A DNA stretch of 64,000 nt from Mariaggregatimicrobium sp964498785. Its GTDB lineage: Bacteria > Zhuqueibacterota > Zhuqueibacteria > Thermofontimicrobiales > Thiofontviventaceae. The notes under the pieces were generated by a model, which did no database searches, had not been told where the DNA came from, and worked only from the letters and a program-made list of their open reading frames with translations. The position numbers and the translations under genes are program-made. The DNA lies in NCBI GenBank assembly GCA_964498785.1, contig CAZCJL010000001.1, positions 62,001 through 126,000 of the forward strand. The letters run 5' to 3'. Below, in pieces: positions 17,540 through 25,780 of this stretch. Numbering within the stretch: the stretch's first letter is position 1; each line of letters opens with the position of its first letter.

Positions 17540-18719
17540 TTTTTCTTCTCGGATATTTACGTGCTTTATAGTTAGTTTTTACTGTTTTTCTTGAAGTTGT
17601 TTGCGAAAAAATTTGCTCGATCCGTTTTTTACGCTTCGTTTGTGTCGAAATATTTAGCAAAATACCAATGGCGATGAGATTCATTACCAGGGAGCTGCCG
17701 CCATAACTAATAAATGGCATTGGTATACCAGTAATTGGCAACAAATTAACAGCAATGGCCACGCTTGTAAATGCATAAATCGTAATTGAAGAGGTGATAC
17801 CAATCGCCAGCAGCATCCCCTGTTTATCCGGTGCATTAAATGCAATCCATACTCCGCGCCATAAAATAATCAGAAATAAAAACAAGACGATTGTCGCGCC
17901 AATAAATCCTGCCTCTTCGCTGATAATTGAAAAGATGAAATCTGTAAACGGCTGGGGCAGATAATGCAATTTTTGTTTGCTGTTACCGAGTCCCAATCCC
18001 CATAAACCGCCATTTGCAAAACAAATCAGTGATTGCAACACTTGCCATGGCGGATCAATTTCACCTTTGATTGTATCGATAAAGGATACCAGCCGTGCCC
18101 GTTGATAATTAATATTTGCTAAAACAAAAGCGATAACGCCAAACGAAAAGATAGAAAGCATTGACAAATGATATAAGTTACTACCGCCGACAAATAATAA
18201 AATTCCGGCAATTGTTAAAATGATAATAGCTGTTCCTAAATCCGGTTCTAAAAAAATTGGGATCAGTATAGCTGTGATAATTAACAGCGCCGGAAACAAG
18301 CCGTTATTAAACTCACGAATTCGACTTCCTTTAATCGATATAAAATAGGATAAAAATATAATTAGCACATATTTTGCCAGTTCCGACGGTTGAAACATAA
18401 AACTCATAATTTCAAATGATCGTCGACTGCCGTTAATTTTCAAACCATTAAAAAGAACGTAAACTAATAACAAAATCGATAAAATTAATAAAACCCACGA
18501 TAATTTTTGCAGGTCATGATAATCAATATGAAAAAAGATGATCATAAGAACTAATCCGATGAAAATTCGCAACAACTGCTTTTTCAAAAAATAGTTACTG
18601 TCACCGAATTGTTCTTCTGCTTTGAAACTACTGGCGCTGTAAATCATTGCCGTTCCAATGACGATGAGAAGTACAACGCTAAGTAACAGCAAAATGTCAA
18701 ATTTAATTTGAGGTTTCAA
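17523..18719 (-). CDS. ftsW: FtsW, septal peptidoglycan glycosyltransferase
   Basis: SEDS-family polytopic membrane enzyme that polymerises lipid II together with the transpeptidase FtsI. About ten helices are visible. Family landmarks include GSRRSFEIMSFMFQPSELAK (catalytic-region Glu in PSELAK), SEEAGFIGA and GIPMPFISYGGSS. The start is TTG, preceded by a strong AGGAGG at 6 bases spacing within the 14-base gap after mraY. It ends in a basic cytoplasmic tail of about 35 residues. 398 residues. Confidence 0.94.
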   Translation of the reverse strand: MKPQIKFDILLLLSVVLLIVIGTAMIYSASSFKAEEQFGDSNYFLKKQLLRIFIGLVLMIIFFHIDYHDLQKLSWVLLILSILLLVYVLFNGLKINGSRRSFEIMSFMFQPSELAKYVLIIFLSYFISIKGSRIREFNNGLFPALLIITAILIPIFLEPDLGTAIIILTIAGILLFVGGSNLYHLSMLSIFSFGVIAFVLANINYQRARLVSFIDTIKGEIDPPWQVLQSLICFANGGLWGLGLGNSKQKLHYLPQPFTDFIFSIISEEAGFIGATIVLFLFLIILWRGVWIAFNAPDKQGMLLAIGITSSITIYAFTSVAIAVNLLPITGIPMPFISYGGSSLVMNLIAIGILLNISTQTKRKKRIEQIFSQTTSRKTVKTNYKARKYPRRKIVRRH

Positions 18720-18733
18720 AGCATTCCTCCTGT

Positions 18734-19819
18734 TTAGCGAATTTTAAATGTTGTGAGACTGAGTAAAACAAGTAAAATTCCGATAATCCAGAATCTGATG
18801 ACCACCTGCGATTCTTTCCATCCTTTAAGCTCAAAATGATGATGCAGCGGTGCCATTAAAAAGACTCTCTTTTTGGTTCTTTTGTAATACAAAACCTGAA
18901 TAATGACAGACACACTTTCGGCGACGAAAACTCCGCCAATAATCAGAAGTAATAATTCCTTTCTTAACAGAATTGCCAGCGTACCAATCGCGCTGCCAAG
19001 AGCCAGTGCGCCTGTATCACCCATAAAAACTTGTGCCGGAAATGCATTGAACCATAGAAATCCCAGCGAAGCTCCGACCAGTGCAGCCGCGAAAACAGTT
19101 AGTTCGCCACCCCCCTGTAAATATATGATGTTCAGGTAGCTGCTAAAATCCACACGACCAGACACATAAGCAATCGCAGCCCAGGCAAGCGAGGAGATAC
19201 CGACTAATCCGATCGCCAGTCCGTCAAGGCCATCTGTAAGATTTACAGAGTTTGAGGTTGCCGTTAACACGACCACGACCATCGGAATATATAATAATCC
19301 CCAATCAAGTTGAAAATTTTTAAAAAACGGCACATTGGATAATGTTCGAAATTGCTCGAAAGCCGGATTTAAATAGATGCTAAAACCGACAATCAAGCCC
19401 AATGAAATCTGCCCGATTAATTTATATCGCCCGACCAATCCTTTTGGCATCTTTTTAACACTTTTTAAATAATCATCAATAAAACCGACCACACCCATCC
19501 AGGCAGTGGCTAATAATATTAGCCAGGTGTAAGCATTGTCCAGTCTGGCGAAACATAGCGTTGGCACTAACACAGAAATCAGAATAATAACGCCCCCCAT
19601 TGTTGGCGTCCCGGCTTTTTGAAGATGCGTTTTCGGCCCGTCCAGTCGGATTTCTTCTCCGATTTGTTTTCGTTTTAACAAACGAATAATAAAAGGGCCA
19701 AAAATAAAGCTGAGAAGAAGCGCAAAAATCGCTGCCGATGCTGAGCGAAATGAAATATAGCTAAAGACATTAAACCCGAAAAAGATATCTTTTAGCGGAA
19801 AAAATAAATGATAAAACAT
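18734..19819 (-). CDS. mraY: MraY, phospho-MurNAc-pentapeptide translocase
   Basis: Integral membrane enzyme that makes lipid I from UDP-MurNAc-pentapeptide and undecaprenyl phosphate. Conserved segments are KTHLQKAGTPTMGG, the Asp-rich GFIDDYLK, NLTDGLDGLAIG, FMGDTGALALG, and the basic-histidine loop APLHHHFELKGWKESQVV. Length 361 and about ten helices are typical. It lies 23 bases after murF. Confidence 0.97.
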   Translation of the reverse strand: MFYHLFFPLKDIFFGFNVFSYISFRSASAAIFALLLSFIFGPFIIRLLKRKQIGEEIRLDGPKTHLQKAGTPTMGGVIILISVLVPTLCFARLDNAYTWLILLATAWMGVVGFIDDYLKSVKKMPKGLVGRYKLIGQISLGLIVGFSIYLNPAFEQFRTLSNVPFFKNFQLDWGLLYIPMVVVVLTATSNSVNLTDGLDGLAIGLVGISSLAWAAIAYVSGRVDFSSYLNIIYLQGGGELTVFAAALVGASLGFLWFNAFPAQVFMGDTGALALGSAIGTLAILLRKELLLLIIGGVFVAESVSVIIQVLYYKRTKKRVFLMAPLHHHFELKGWKESQVVIRFWIIGILLVLLSLTTFKIR

Positions 19820-19842
19820 TTTCCGATTCCTTTGTAAACAAA

Positions 19843-21231
19843 TTAGTTCGTATGTTCCGAAGTTGTTAACGCTTGTGTCACTTCTTCCATTGCCATACCC
19901 CGGGAACCTTTAATTAAAATGACATCGCCGGGTATCACAAGGTTTTTTAAATATAAAATCAAGTCAGATTTTTTCTCAAAATGTTCGGCTTTTTTGAAAC
20001 CAATGCTTCGTGCTTGATCTAACGTGTACTTTGATAACTTACCATAGCATAATAAATAATCCACAGAAAGTTTAGCTGCTAACTCACCAATATCCCGGTG
20101 ATGCGGTTCACTTAAATCGCCCAATTCAAGCATGTCTGCCAGAACAGCGATCCGACGTCCCTTTGCTTGCAACTGATTTAACGTGATTAGCGCTTTTTCT
20201 GCGGACATTCGATTCGAATTATAACAATCATTTAAAATAATTAACCCTTTTTCACGTAAAACCTCCATCCGTTTGGAGGAAGGTAAAAAATCGTTCAATG
20301 CCGACTTGATCTGGTTCATATCTAAATTGAATTCCAATCCCACCGTCACGGCTGCTAATGCATTATGAATGTTGTGCATCCCAACTACCTTTAGTTTAAA
20401 TTGAGTACCCATAACTGAAAATCGCGGATATCCGAATCTGTCGCATCCGATAAATTCACCTGCAATATTTGCTTTATTATTATTAAATCCATAAGTTACA
20501 ACTTTTTTCGTGTTTGGAATCATTTGTGAAAGATAGTCATCATCAATATTTACAAACGCAGTCCCATGGGTCGATTCCAGATATTTCCATAATTCTGTCT
20601 TTGCTTTTGCAACGCCCTCCAGCGAGCCAAAAAATTCCAGATGAGCCGGCCCGATATTTGTGATCAATCCAAAATTTGGTTGTGAAATCTCGGATAAGCG
20701 GGCAATTTCTCCAAAATGATTTGCCCCCATCTCAATCACGCCCATATTATAATTTTCATCGAGCCTGCAAAGCGTTAATGGCACACCAATATGATTATTT
20801 AAATTGCCTTCATTTTTGAGAACGCGATATCTTTTTGAAAGAACTGTGGCCACCATTTCTTTCGTGGTTGTTTTCCCATTGCTGCCAGTCAGCGATATAA
20901 ACGGATAATTGAACTTTGAGCGATAATATCCACTGATCTCCTGAAGTGCGTTGAGAGTGTCTGGTACGGCAATAAAATTACCATTTAGTTCATTTTGCTT
21001 AACCCATTTTTTTTCAACGACAACAGCACAGGCTTTATTTTGTAAAACATTTTCGATAAATGAATGCCCATCAAAATTATCACCTTTAATTGCAATAAAG
21101 AGCTGATTTTTTGTGACCTTACGCGAATCAATTGAAATACCGCGAATAGTTTGATTTAAGACAGAATTATCGCCAAAAAAACCGGCGTCTAATTGTTTAA
21201 TCTTTAATATTTCTATCAGCTTAAGGTCCAT
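19843..21231 (-). CDS. murF: MurF, UDP-MurNAc-tripeptide:D-Ala-D-Ala ligase
   Basis: Cytosolic Mur ligase adding D-Ala-D-Ala to UDP-MurNAc-tripeptide. The ATP loop TGSNGKTTTKEMV, followed by KNEGNLNNHIGVPLTL, is specific for MurF rather than MurE. Further landmarks are EMGANHFGEI, ITNIGPAHLEFF and LNDCYNSNRMS. 462 residues with all three Mur domains. It is the only Mur ligase gene in this cluster; ftsI ends 34 bases upstream of its start, exactly where murE normally sits. Confidence 0.95.
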   Translation of the reverse strand: MDLKLIEILKIKQLDAGFFGDNSVLNQTIRGISIDSRKVTKNQLFIAIKGDNFDGHSFIENVLQNKACAVVVEKKWVKQNELNGNFIAVPDTLNALQEISGYYRSKFNYPFISLTGSNGKTTTKEMVATVLSKRYRVLKNEGNLNNHIGVPLTLCRLDENYNMGVIEMGANHFGEIARLSEISQPNFGLITNIGPAHLEFFGSLEGVAKAKTELWKYLESTHGTAFVNIDDDYLSQMIPNTKKVVTYGFNNNKANIAGEFIGCDRFGYPRFSVMGTQFKLKVVGMHNIHNALAAVTVGLEFNLDMNQIKSALNDFLPSSKRMEVLREKGLIILNDCYNSNRMSAEKALITLNQLQAKGRRIAVLADMLELGDLSEPHHRDIGELAAKLSVDYLLCYGKLSKYTLDQARSIGFKKAEHFEKKSDLILYLKNLVIPGDVILIKGSRGMAMEEVTQALTTSEHTN

Positions 21232-21265
21232 GATTTTTCTTTCGCTATTTCACCGATTGATACGT

Positions 21266-23392
21266 TTACCAACTTCTGAATTCTGATAAATTAATGGTTG
21301 GTTCACATTCAATCACGCAACGAGCGCCAATCCGAATACGTTCGCCGGCCAGTGGGTTTTGTTTCACAACCCGTCCGCTGCCCTGAACAATCACATTCAA
21401 ATTTTCATAGGTTAATTTATTTAACGCTTCTCGTATTGTCAAACCGACGACTTTCGGTACGGTCGTATATTTTCCGTTGCTTTTTTTCATGTTTTTTAAT
21501 GTCAACCGAACCAGCGAATTTTGTTCTACTTTAGTACCTGGTACAGGAATTTGATTGGCAATAATTTGTCCGGTGTTTTCAATGTGATAATCCAGACCCA
21601 GTCCATTCAATATTTTTTTTCCGACTTCGATTGTTTTTGATGTAAGATCGGGCATGACGATTTGTATTTCCTGGCTCTGATTGATATTTATTGGAGATAC
21701 TTTAATTCGTTCTCCGGTGTCAATTTCCAATGTTCTGTAAATTCGCTGAGCGATACGTTTAAAAGTTGGTGCTGAAACAATTCCTCCAAAATAATCCTTT
21801 TTAGGATTATCAATAATTACTGTAATTAAAATTTGCGGATTATCTGCCGGGAAGAACCCGATAAAAGAGGAGATAAATTCTTTAGTAGAATATCCCTGTT
21901 TTTTAACATCGTATTTTCTGGCAGTCCCTGTCTTGCCTGCAACTCGCAATCCTGGAATTGACGCGTGAGTTCCGGTGCCTTCATCCACGACGTGTTCTAA
22001 CATTGAGCATAAGATTTTAGAAGTTTCCTCAGAAATGACCTGGCGAATCATTTTAGGTTTACTGTTTTTTCCGTTAGAAGAATTGTTCACAAAATCATCC
22101 AAATAGATTCGTGGTTTTAACAATTTACCTCCGTTTGCCACTGCGCCATAAGCCATAGCCATTTGTAGCGCTGTGGCTGATACCTCATAGCCCATTGCCA
22201 GTGCAATCGGAGTGCTGCGCGACCATTCGATTGTATTTTTTAATTCACCGGAAACCTCGCCGCCGATTTCGATTCCTGTTTTCACGCCAAATCCAAAATC
22301 TCTGGCATATTGATAAATCACATCAGGCTTAATCTCCTGCGCCAGTTTTGTCATGCCGATATTACTGGATTTTTCAATAATCTTTCTTAACGTTAACCAG
22401 CCATATCCGCTAACATCTTCGATTTCACGGTCATAGATTTTATATTTACCGTTTTCACAGAATATAATATCATCCGGATTTTTAATTTCTTCTTCAAGAA
22501 TAGCAGACATAAAGAATGGCTTGAATGTAGAGCCAGGTTCAAATGTATCTGTAATGCTTCTGTTACGCCATGAGCCGGGCGGAAAATTACCAGCGTCATT
22601 CGGATCGAAAGACGGGGAAACTGCCATCGCAAGAATTTCACCAGTGCCAGGGTTTGTGACAATAACAATTCCCCCCTCTGCTTTATGCTCGTTGATCGTA
22701 TATTTCAGTTCTTCTTCCGCGAATAGTTGATATGTATTATCAATCGTCACAATAATATTCTTACCGCTTTCTGGTTTTTGGATTGATTGTGACATGCCGG
22801 CAAAAGTTTTTCCAAGGGCGTCTTTTTGACGAAATGCCCGCCCCGGATGTCCGCGCAACAATTTATCCTGAGTGAGTTCAATACCACTCAAGCCGTTTAA
22901 ATCCACATCAGTAAAGCCAACCAGATTTGCAGCTAACCGCGTATGCGGATAATAGCGTCTCATTTCATTAACGATTCTGATCCCCTCAATTTTAAGGCTG
23001 TCAAATTGAGGTGCGATTTCGTCTTCGATGCCGCGGCGTAACCAGATAAAATGATTGCCATTTGTCAATTGCCGTAAATAATAACTCTGATTTCCGCCCA
23101 GAATTTCGGCAAATTTTCCGGCAGCGTAATTCGGATCTTTAATTTTACTAACATCAACTCCAACGGATAGTGCAGGCCGATTAATCGCCAGATACTCTGC
23201 ATTTCGGTCATAAATATTACCACGATTTGAAGCTAATTTCGTTTCCATTATATATTGACTCTTTGCTTTTTGAATATATTTTCCTCTGTCAATTAACTGA
23301 AGTTGAGCCATCCATAAAATCAATATGATCCAGAATAGTAACGCCAGCGTTAGTAAAAATGAGATACGCTTTATTTCATTTCCATGTGTCAT
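21266..23392 (-). CDS. ftsI: Septal transpeptidase (FtsI/PBP) with two PASTA domains
   Basis: Class B penicillin-binding protein that cross-links septal peptidoglycan with FtsW. One N-terminal helix (residues about 11-30), a dimerisation domain, then the transpeptidase with active-site STFK at 288-291, SSN at 342-344 and KTG at 487-489. Two PASTA domains follow (about 578-640 and 645-702). PASTA repeats on the division PBP occur in Gram-positives and also in several FCB lineages. 708 residues. SD AAGAGG before the ATG; 35 bases after ftsL. Confidence 0.95.
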   Translation of the reverse strand: MTHGNEIKRISFLLTLALLFWIILILWMAQLQLIDRGKYIQKAKSQYIMETKLASNRGNIYDRNAEYLAINRPALSVGVDVSKIKDPNYAAGKFAEILGGNQSYYLRQLTNGNHFIWLRRGIEDEIAPQFDSLKIEGIRIVNEMRRYYPHTRLAANLVGFTDVDLNGLSGIELTQDKLLRGHPGRAFRQKDALGKTFAGMSQSIQKPESGKNIIVTIDNTYQLFAEEELKYTINEHKAEGGIVIVTNPGTGEILAMAVSPSFDPNDAGNFPPGSWRNRSITDTFEPGSTFKPFFMSAILEEEIKNPDDIIFCENGKYKIYDREIEDVSGYGWLTLRKIIEKSSNIGMTKLAQEIKPDVIYQYARDFGFGVKTGIEIGGEVSGELKNTIEWSRSTPIALAMGYEVSATALQMAMAYGAVANGGKLLKPRIYLDDFVNNSSNGKNSKPKMIRQVISEETSKILCSMLEHVVDEGTGTHASIPGLRVAGKTGTARKYDVKKQGYSTKEFISSFIGFFPADNPQILITVIIDNPKKDYFGGIVSAPTFKRIAQRIYRTLEIDTGERIKVSPININQSQEIQIVMPDLTSKTIEVGKKILNGLGLDYHIENTGQIIANQIPVPGTKVEQNSLVRLTLKNMKKSNGKYTTVPKVVGLTIREALNKLTYENLNVIVQGSGRVVKQNPLAGERIRIGARCVIECEPTINLSEFRSW

Positions 23393-23427
23393 AACCTCTT
23401 TATCATCTTGTTAGTCCGGCAAATTAT

Positions 23428-23877
23428 TTATCTTTCTGCAAATTTAAAATCCATATACGGGATGTTGCGAAATTTATTTAAAACTGAAACCGAATCATCG
23501 GGCAACATAGCGGCCAGCAGCTTTCGCTGGGCATAATAGCCATCCGGGATCGCAACGACTTCATATTCTGGAAATGTCAGATGCAGGCTGTTTTTCGAGA
23601 TATTGATAATCCGAGCGTCATTTGAAAGGTTTAACACAATCGCATTTGATTTTTCTCTTTGTTCCAGTAAAGCAACTTCCTGTTTTCGTAAATCTTCCAA
23701 TTCATTTGTTAGTTGATTAAATTTGATTTTTTGCCACACAAATCCAATCATCATGCATGCGATAATTATAAAAACCAGCATGATAAGCGAAATTTGGCTA
23801 TTTTTATTCACTTTTGTGTTGACGTCATTTAAACTCCGGACAACTGAAAATCGTTTTTTCGTTCTACGTCGTACCAT
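23428..23877 (-). CDS. ftsL: FtsL-like divisome protein
   Basis: A 149-residue bitopic protein with a basic N-terminus (RRRTKKRF), one membrane helix (ISLIMLVFIIIACMMIGFV) and a short coiled-coil region (LTNELEDLRKQEVALLEQRE). Position between rsmH and ftsI, size and topology fit FtsL; sequence conservation of this family is too low to prove it. It would couple FtsQ to FtsW/FtsI. It overlaps rsmH by 14 bases. Confidence 0.8.
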   Translation of the reverse strand: MVRRRTKKRFSVVRSLNDVNTKVNKNSQISLIMLVFIIIACMMIGFVWQKIKFNQLTNELEDLRKQEVALLEQREKSNAIVLNLSNDARIINISKNSLHLTFPEYEVVAIPDGYYAQRKLLAAMLPDDSVSVLNKFRNIPYMDFKFAER

Positions 23878-24808
23878 ATATTTTCTCCGCTGCTCTTAAG
23901 CGAGCGCTTCTGCTTCGTTTGTTTGTATTTATTTCTTCCTCAGACGGTTTTACGACTCGTTTTGTTAAAATTTTTACCGTTGGTTTTTTATGACAAATAC
24001 ATTCAGGAAAGGAAGTCGGACATGTACAGGGATTGCTCTGTTTCCGGAGAAAAGTCTTAACAATTTTATCCTCTAATGAATGATAGGAGATAACAACCAG
24101 CCTGCCCCCTTCCATTAATATCGGAATTGAATGTTCCAATACATTCGCTAAATTTATCAATTCATCGTTTGCCCGGATTCGAATTGCCTGAAAAACGCGG
24201 GATAAGGATTTTATATGAAATTTTTGCGGTACGATGCGTCTTATAATGTCGCTTAATTCTTTTGTTGTTTTAACAGGAGACTGTTTGCGTTTATTTACAA
24301 TTGCCCGAGCAATCGCACGAGCTTGTCGTTCTTCTCCGTATTCTCTGAAAATGGAGGACAACTCGTCCTTACTGTAATTATTGATGATGTCTCTTGCTGT
24401 CAGTTTTTGGTCTCGATTCATGCGCATGTCGAGCGGCCCATCAGTTAAATAGCTAAATCCGCGTTGCCCGTTATTGATCTGATAAGATGAAACCCCTAAA
24501 TCAAGCAGGATTCCCTCAACGTGCGAAATATTCGCATCTTGCATAACATCTGCTAATGCTGAGAAATTTACATTAAAAAGTTGAAACCGGTTCTTAAATC
24601 GCTGCAATCGTTCATTAGCAAAATGTATAGCCTGTTGATCAGCGTCGATTCCTATTAACCGTCCATGCTTCGTTAATTTTTCCAGAATCGCCAAACTATG
24701 ACCCGCTCCTCCGATTGTGCAATCGATATATGTGCCTGATGGATCAGTAATTAAATACTTAATTACCTCTTCCTTCATAACAGGCACATGAAATTGATTC
24801 GAGTTCAT
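23864..24808 (-). CDS. rsmH: RsmH, 16S rRNA (cytosine-1402 N4) methyltransferase
   Basis: SAM-dependent methyltransferase that modifies C1402 in the ribosomal P site. FHVPVMKEEVI opens the protein, DCTIGGAGHS is the SAM-binding loop, GILLDLGVSSYQ and RGFSYLTDGPLDMRMN are family signatures, and VISYHSLEDKIVKTF lies near the end. 314 residues, standard length. Second gene of the dcw operon, 126 bases after mraZ. Confidence 0.97.
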   Translation of the reverse strand: MNSNQFHVPVMKEEVIKYLITDPSGTYIDCTIGGAGHSLAILEKLTKHGRLIGIDADQQAIHFANERLQRFKNRFQLFNVNFSALADVMQDANISHVEGILLDLGVSSYQINNGQRGFSYLTDGPLDMRMNRDQKLTARDIINNYSKDELSSIFREYGEERQARAIARAIVNKRKQSPVKTTKELSDIIRRIVPQKFHIKSLSRVFQAIRIRANDELINLANVLEHSIPILMEGGRLVVISYHSLEDKIVKTFLRKQSNPCTCPTSFPECICHKKPTVKILTKRVVKPSEEEINTNKRSRSARLRAAEKIYGTT

Positions 24809-24934
24809 AGCAATTAACCAATCCAGGTGTTCTGTTTTATATCAATGTTAAAATTATTTTGTCTTGATAAACGGAAAACCATTTTCACCAAATCATTACT
24901 AATTTATGAAAACGGTAACCTCTATAATATAAAC

Positions 24935-25378
24935 CTACGGCATTAACTCTTTATCAATTTTTACTTCGGAATTTTTCATCTTTTCCAGGTATTCGTGTCT
25001 TGCTGCTGGCTCCCAAAACTCGATTCGATGAAAAGCTCCGATAATTAATATATCTTTTATAATCCCGGCATATTCAAGCAATTTGGGTGATATCGCTATT
25101 CTGCCTTGTTTGTCCAGTTGTACATCTACCGAATTGGAACCCTTGACAGATGTATAATAACGATGCGCTTCATCAGATTCTGAAAATTCATTTATTTTAT
25201 TAACGATTTTTTCATGGAAAACATCAAGCGGGTAAGCATCAAGGCATTTGTCTTTATTCTGCGTGATAATAAAGGTATTGTCTGCCTCTGGTGACATCGT
25301 CTTCCTAAATTTGGCCGGAATGTTCACACGCCCCTTATTATCTATCGTATATTGATATTCTCCGATGAAAAAGGCCAT
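24935..25378 (-). CDS. mraZ: MraZ, transcriptional regulator of the dcw cluster
   Basis: A 147-residue DNA-binding protein with two SpoVT/AbrB-like half domains, each with the DxxGR core: TIDNKGRVNIPAKFRK near the N-terminus and QLDKQGRIAISPKLLEY in the second half. MraZ forms rings that bind closely spaced repeats in its own promoter. The ATG at 25378 was chosen because MAFFIGEYQY matches the family's start; a TTG two codons upstream is possible. First gene of the dcw operon and preceded by a strong promoter with matching repeat boxes, suggesting autoregulation. Confidence 0.95.
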   Translation of the reverse strand: MAFFIGEYQYTIDNKGRVNIPAKFRKTMSPEADNTFIITQNKDKCLDAYPLDVFHEKIVNKINEFSESDEAHRYYTSVKGSNSVDVQLDKQGRIAISPKLLEYAGIIKDILIIGAFHRIEFWEPAARHEYLEKMKNSEVKIDKELMP

Positions 25379-25421
25379 AATCAACTTTTCTGGTATTTTG
25401 TACCATAATGATGGGCAAATA

Positions 25422-25466
25422 AACCAAAATCTTGTCTAATTAACCACAATCACCCACTTTTAACCA
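25422..25466 (-). promoter_or_regulatory. Candidate MraZ operator (10-bp spaced TGG boxes)
   Basis: Read on the minus strand, TGGTT, TGGGT and TGGTT start at 25466, 25456 and 25446. One register is skipped and TGGTT recurs at 25426, so all four boxes are exactly in 10-bp phase. MraZ in other bacteria binds TGGG-type boxes with a 10-bp repeat downstream of the mraZ promoter. The array begins just after the -10 and covers the expected transcription start. Confidence 0.75.
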
Positions 25467-25467
25467 T

Positions 25468-25496
25468 ATTATACTATTTTATTTTGAAAATGTCAA
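25468..25496 (-). promoter_or_regulatory. Sigma-70 promoter of the dcw operon
   Basis: On the minus strand TTGACA (25496-25491) and TATAAT (25473-25468) are separated by exactly 17 bases, a perfect consensus. Transcription would start near 25461, about 80 bases before the mraZ ATG. Confidence 0.9.
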
Positions 25497-25696
25497 GTAA
25501 AAAATAAATTTAATTAAAAAAAGTGGTTATCAGTGTTGATCTTGTAACTGACGCTATTATAATATTTTAAAACTTGTTAAAGAAAATTAATAAAAAATCA
25601 AGTACGATAACGTTTGTAAAAATTGCGAATTCAACTGTTTTGGAGTGAATTTTTTGTTCAAAGCAGAACTGTTTTTCTTGATTCAAAGAAAGTTTC

Positions 25697-25725
25697 TTGA
25701 CAATTATCATTGGAATGAGTATTTT
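25697..25725 (+). promoter_or_regulatory. Candidate sigma-70 promoter
   Basis: TTGACA at 25697-25702 and TATTTT at 25720-25725 with a 17-base spacer. Initiation would give a leader of about 50 bases before the ATG at 25781. Confidence 0.65.
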
Positions 25726-25780
25726 AATTTAAAGATCAGTATTGTATTTTTTTCATAAATTTAATTAAACCGAGGGTAAT

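Larger units (their letters stand above)
25379..25780. other. Divergent intergenic region between mraZ and D-aminoacylase gene
   Basis: A 402-base AT-rich region that holds the dcw promoter and MraZ boxes on one side and a TTGACA-type promoter for the plus-strand gene on the other. The middle (about 25500-25690) shows nothing recognisable. Confidence 0.7.
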
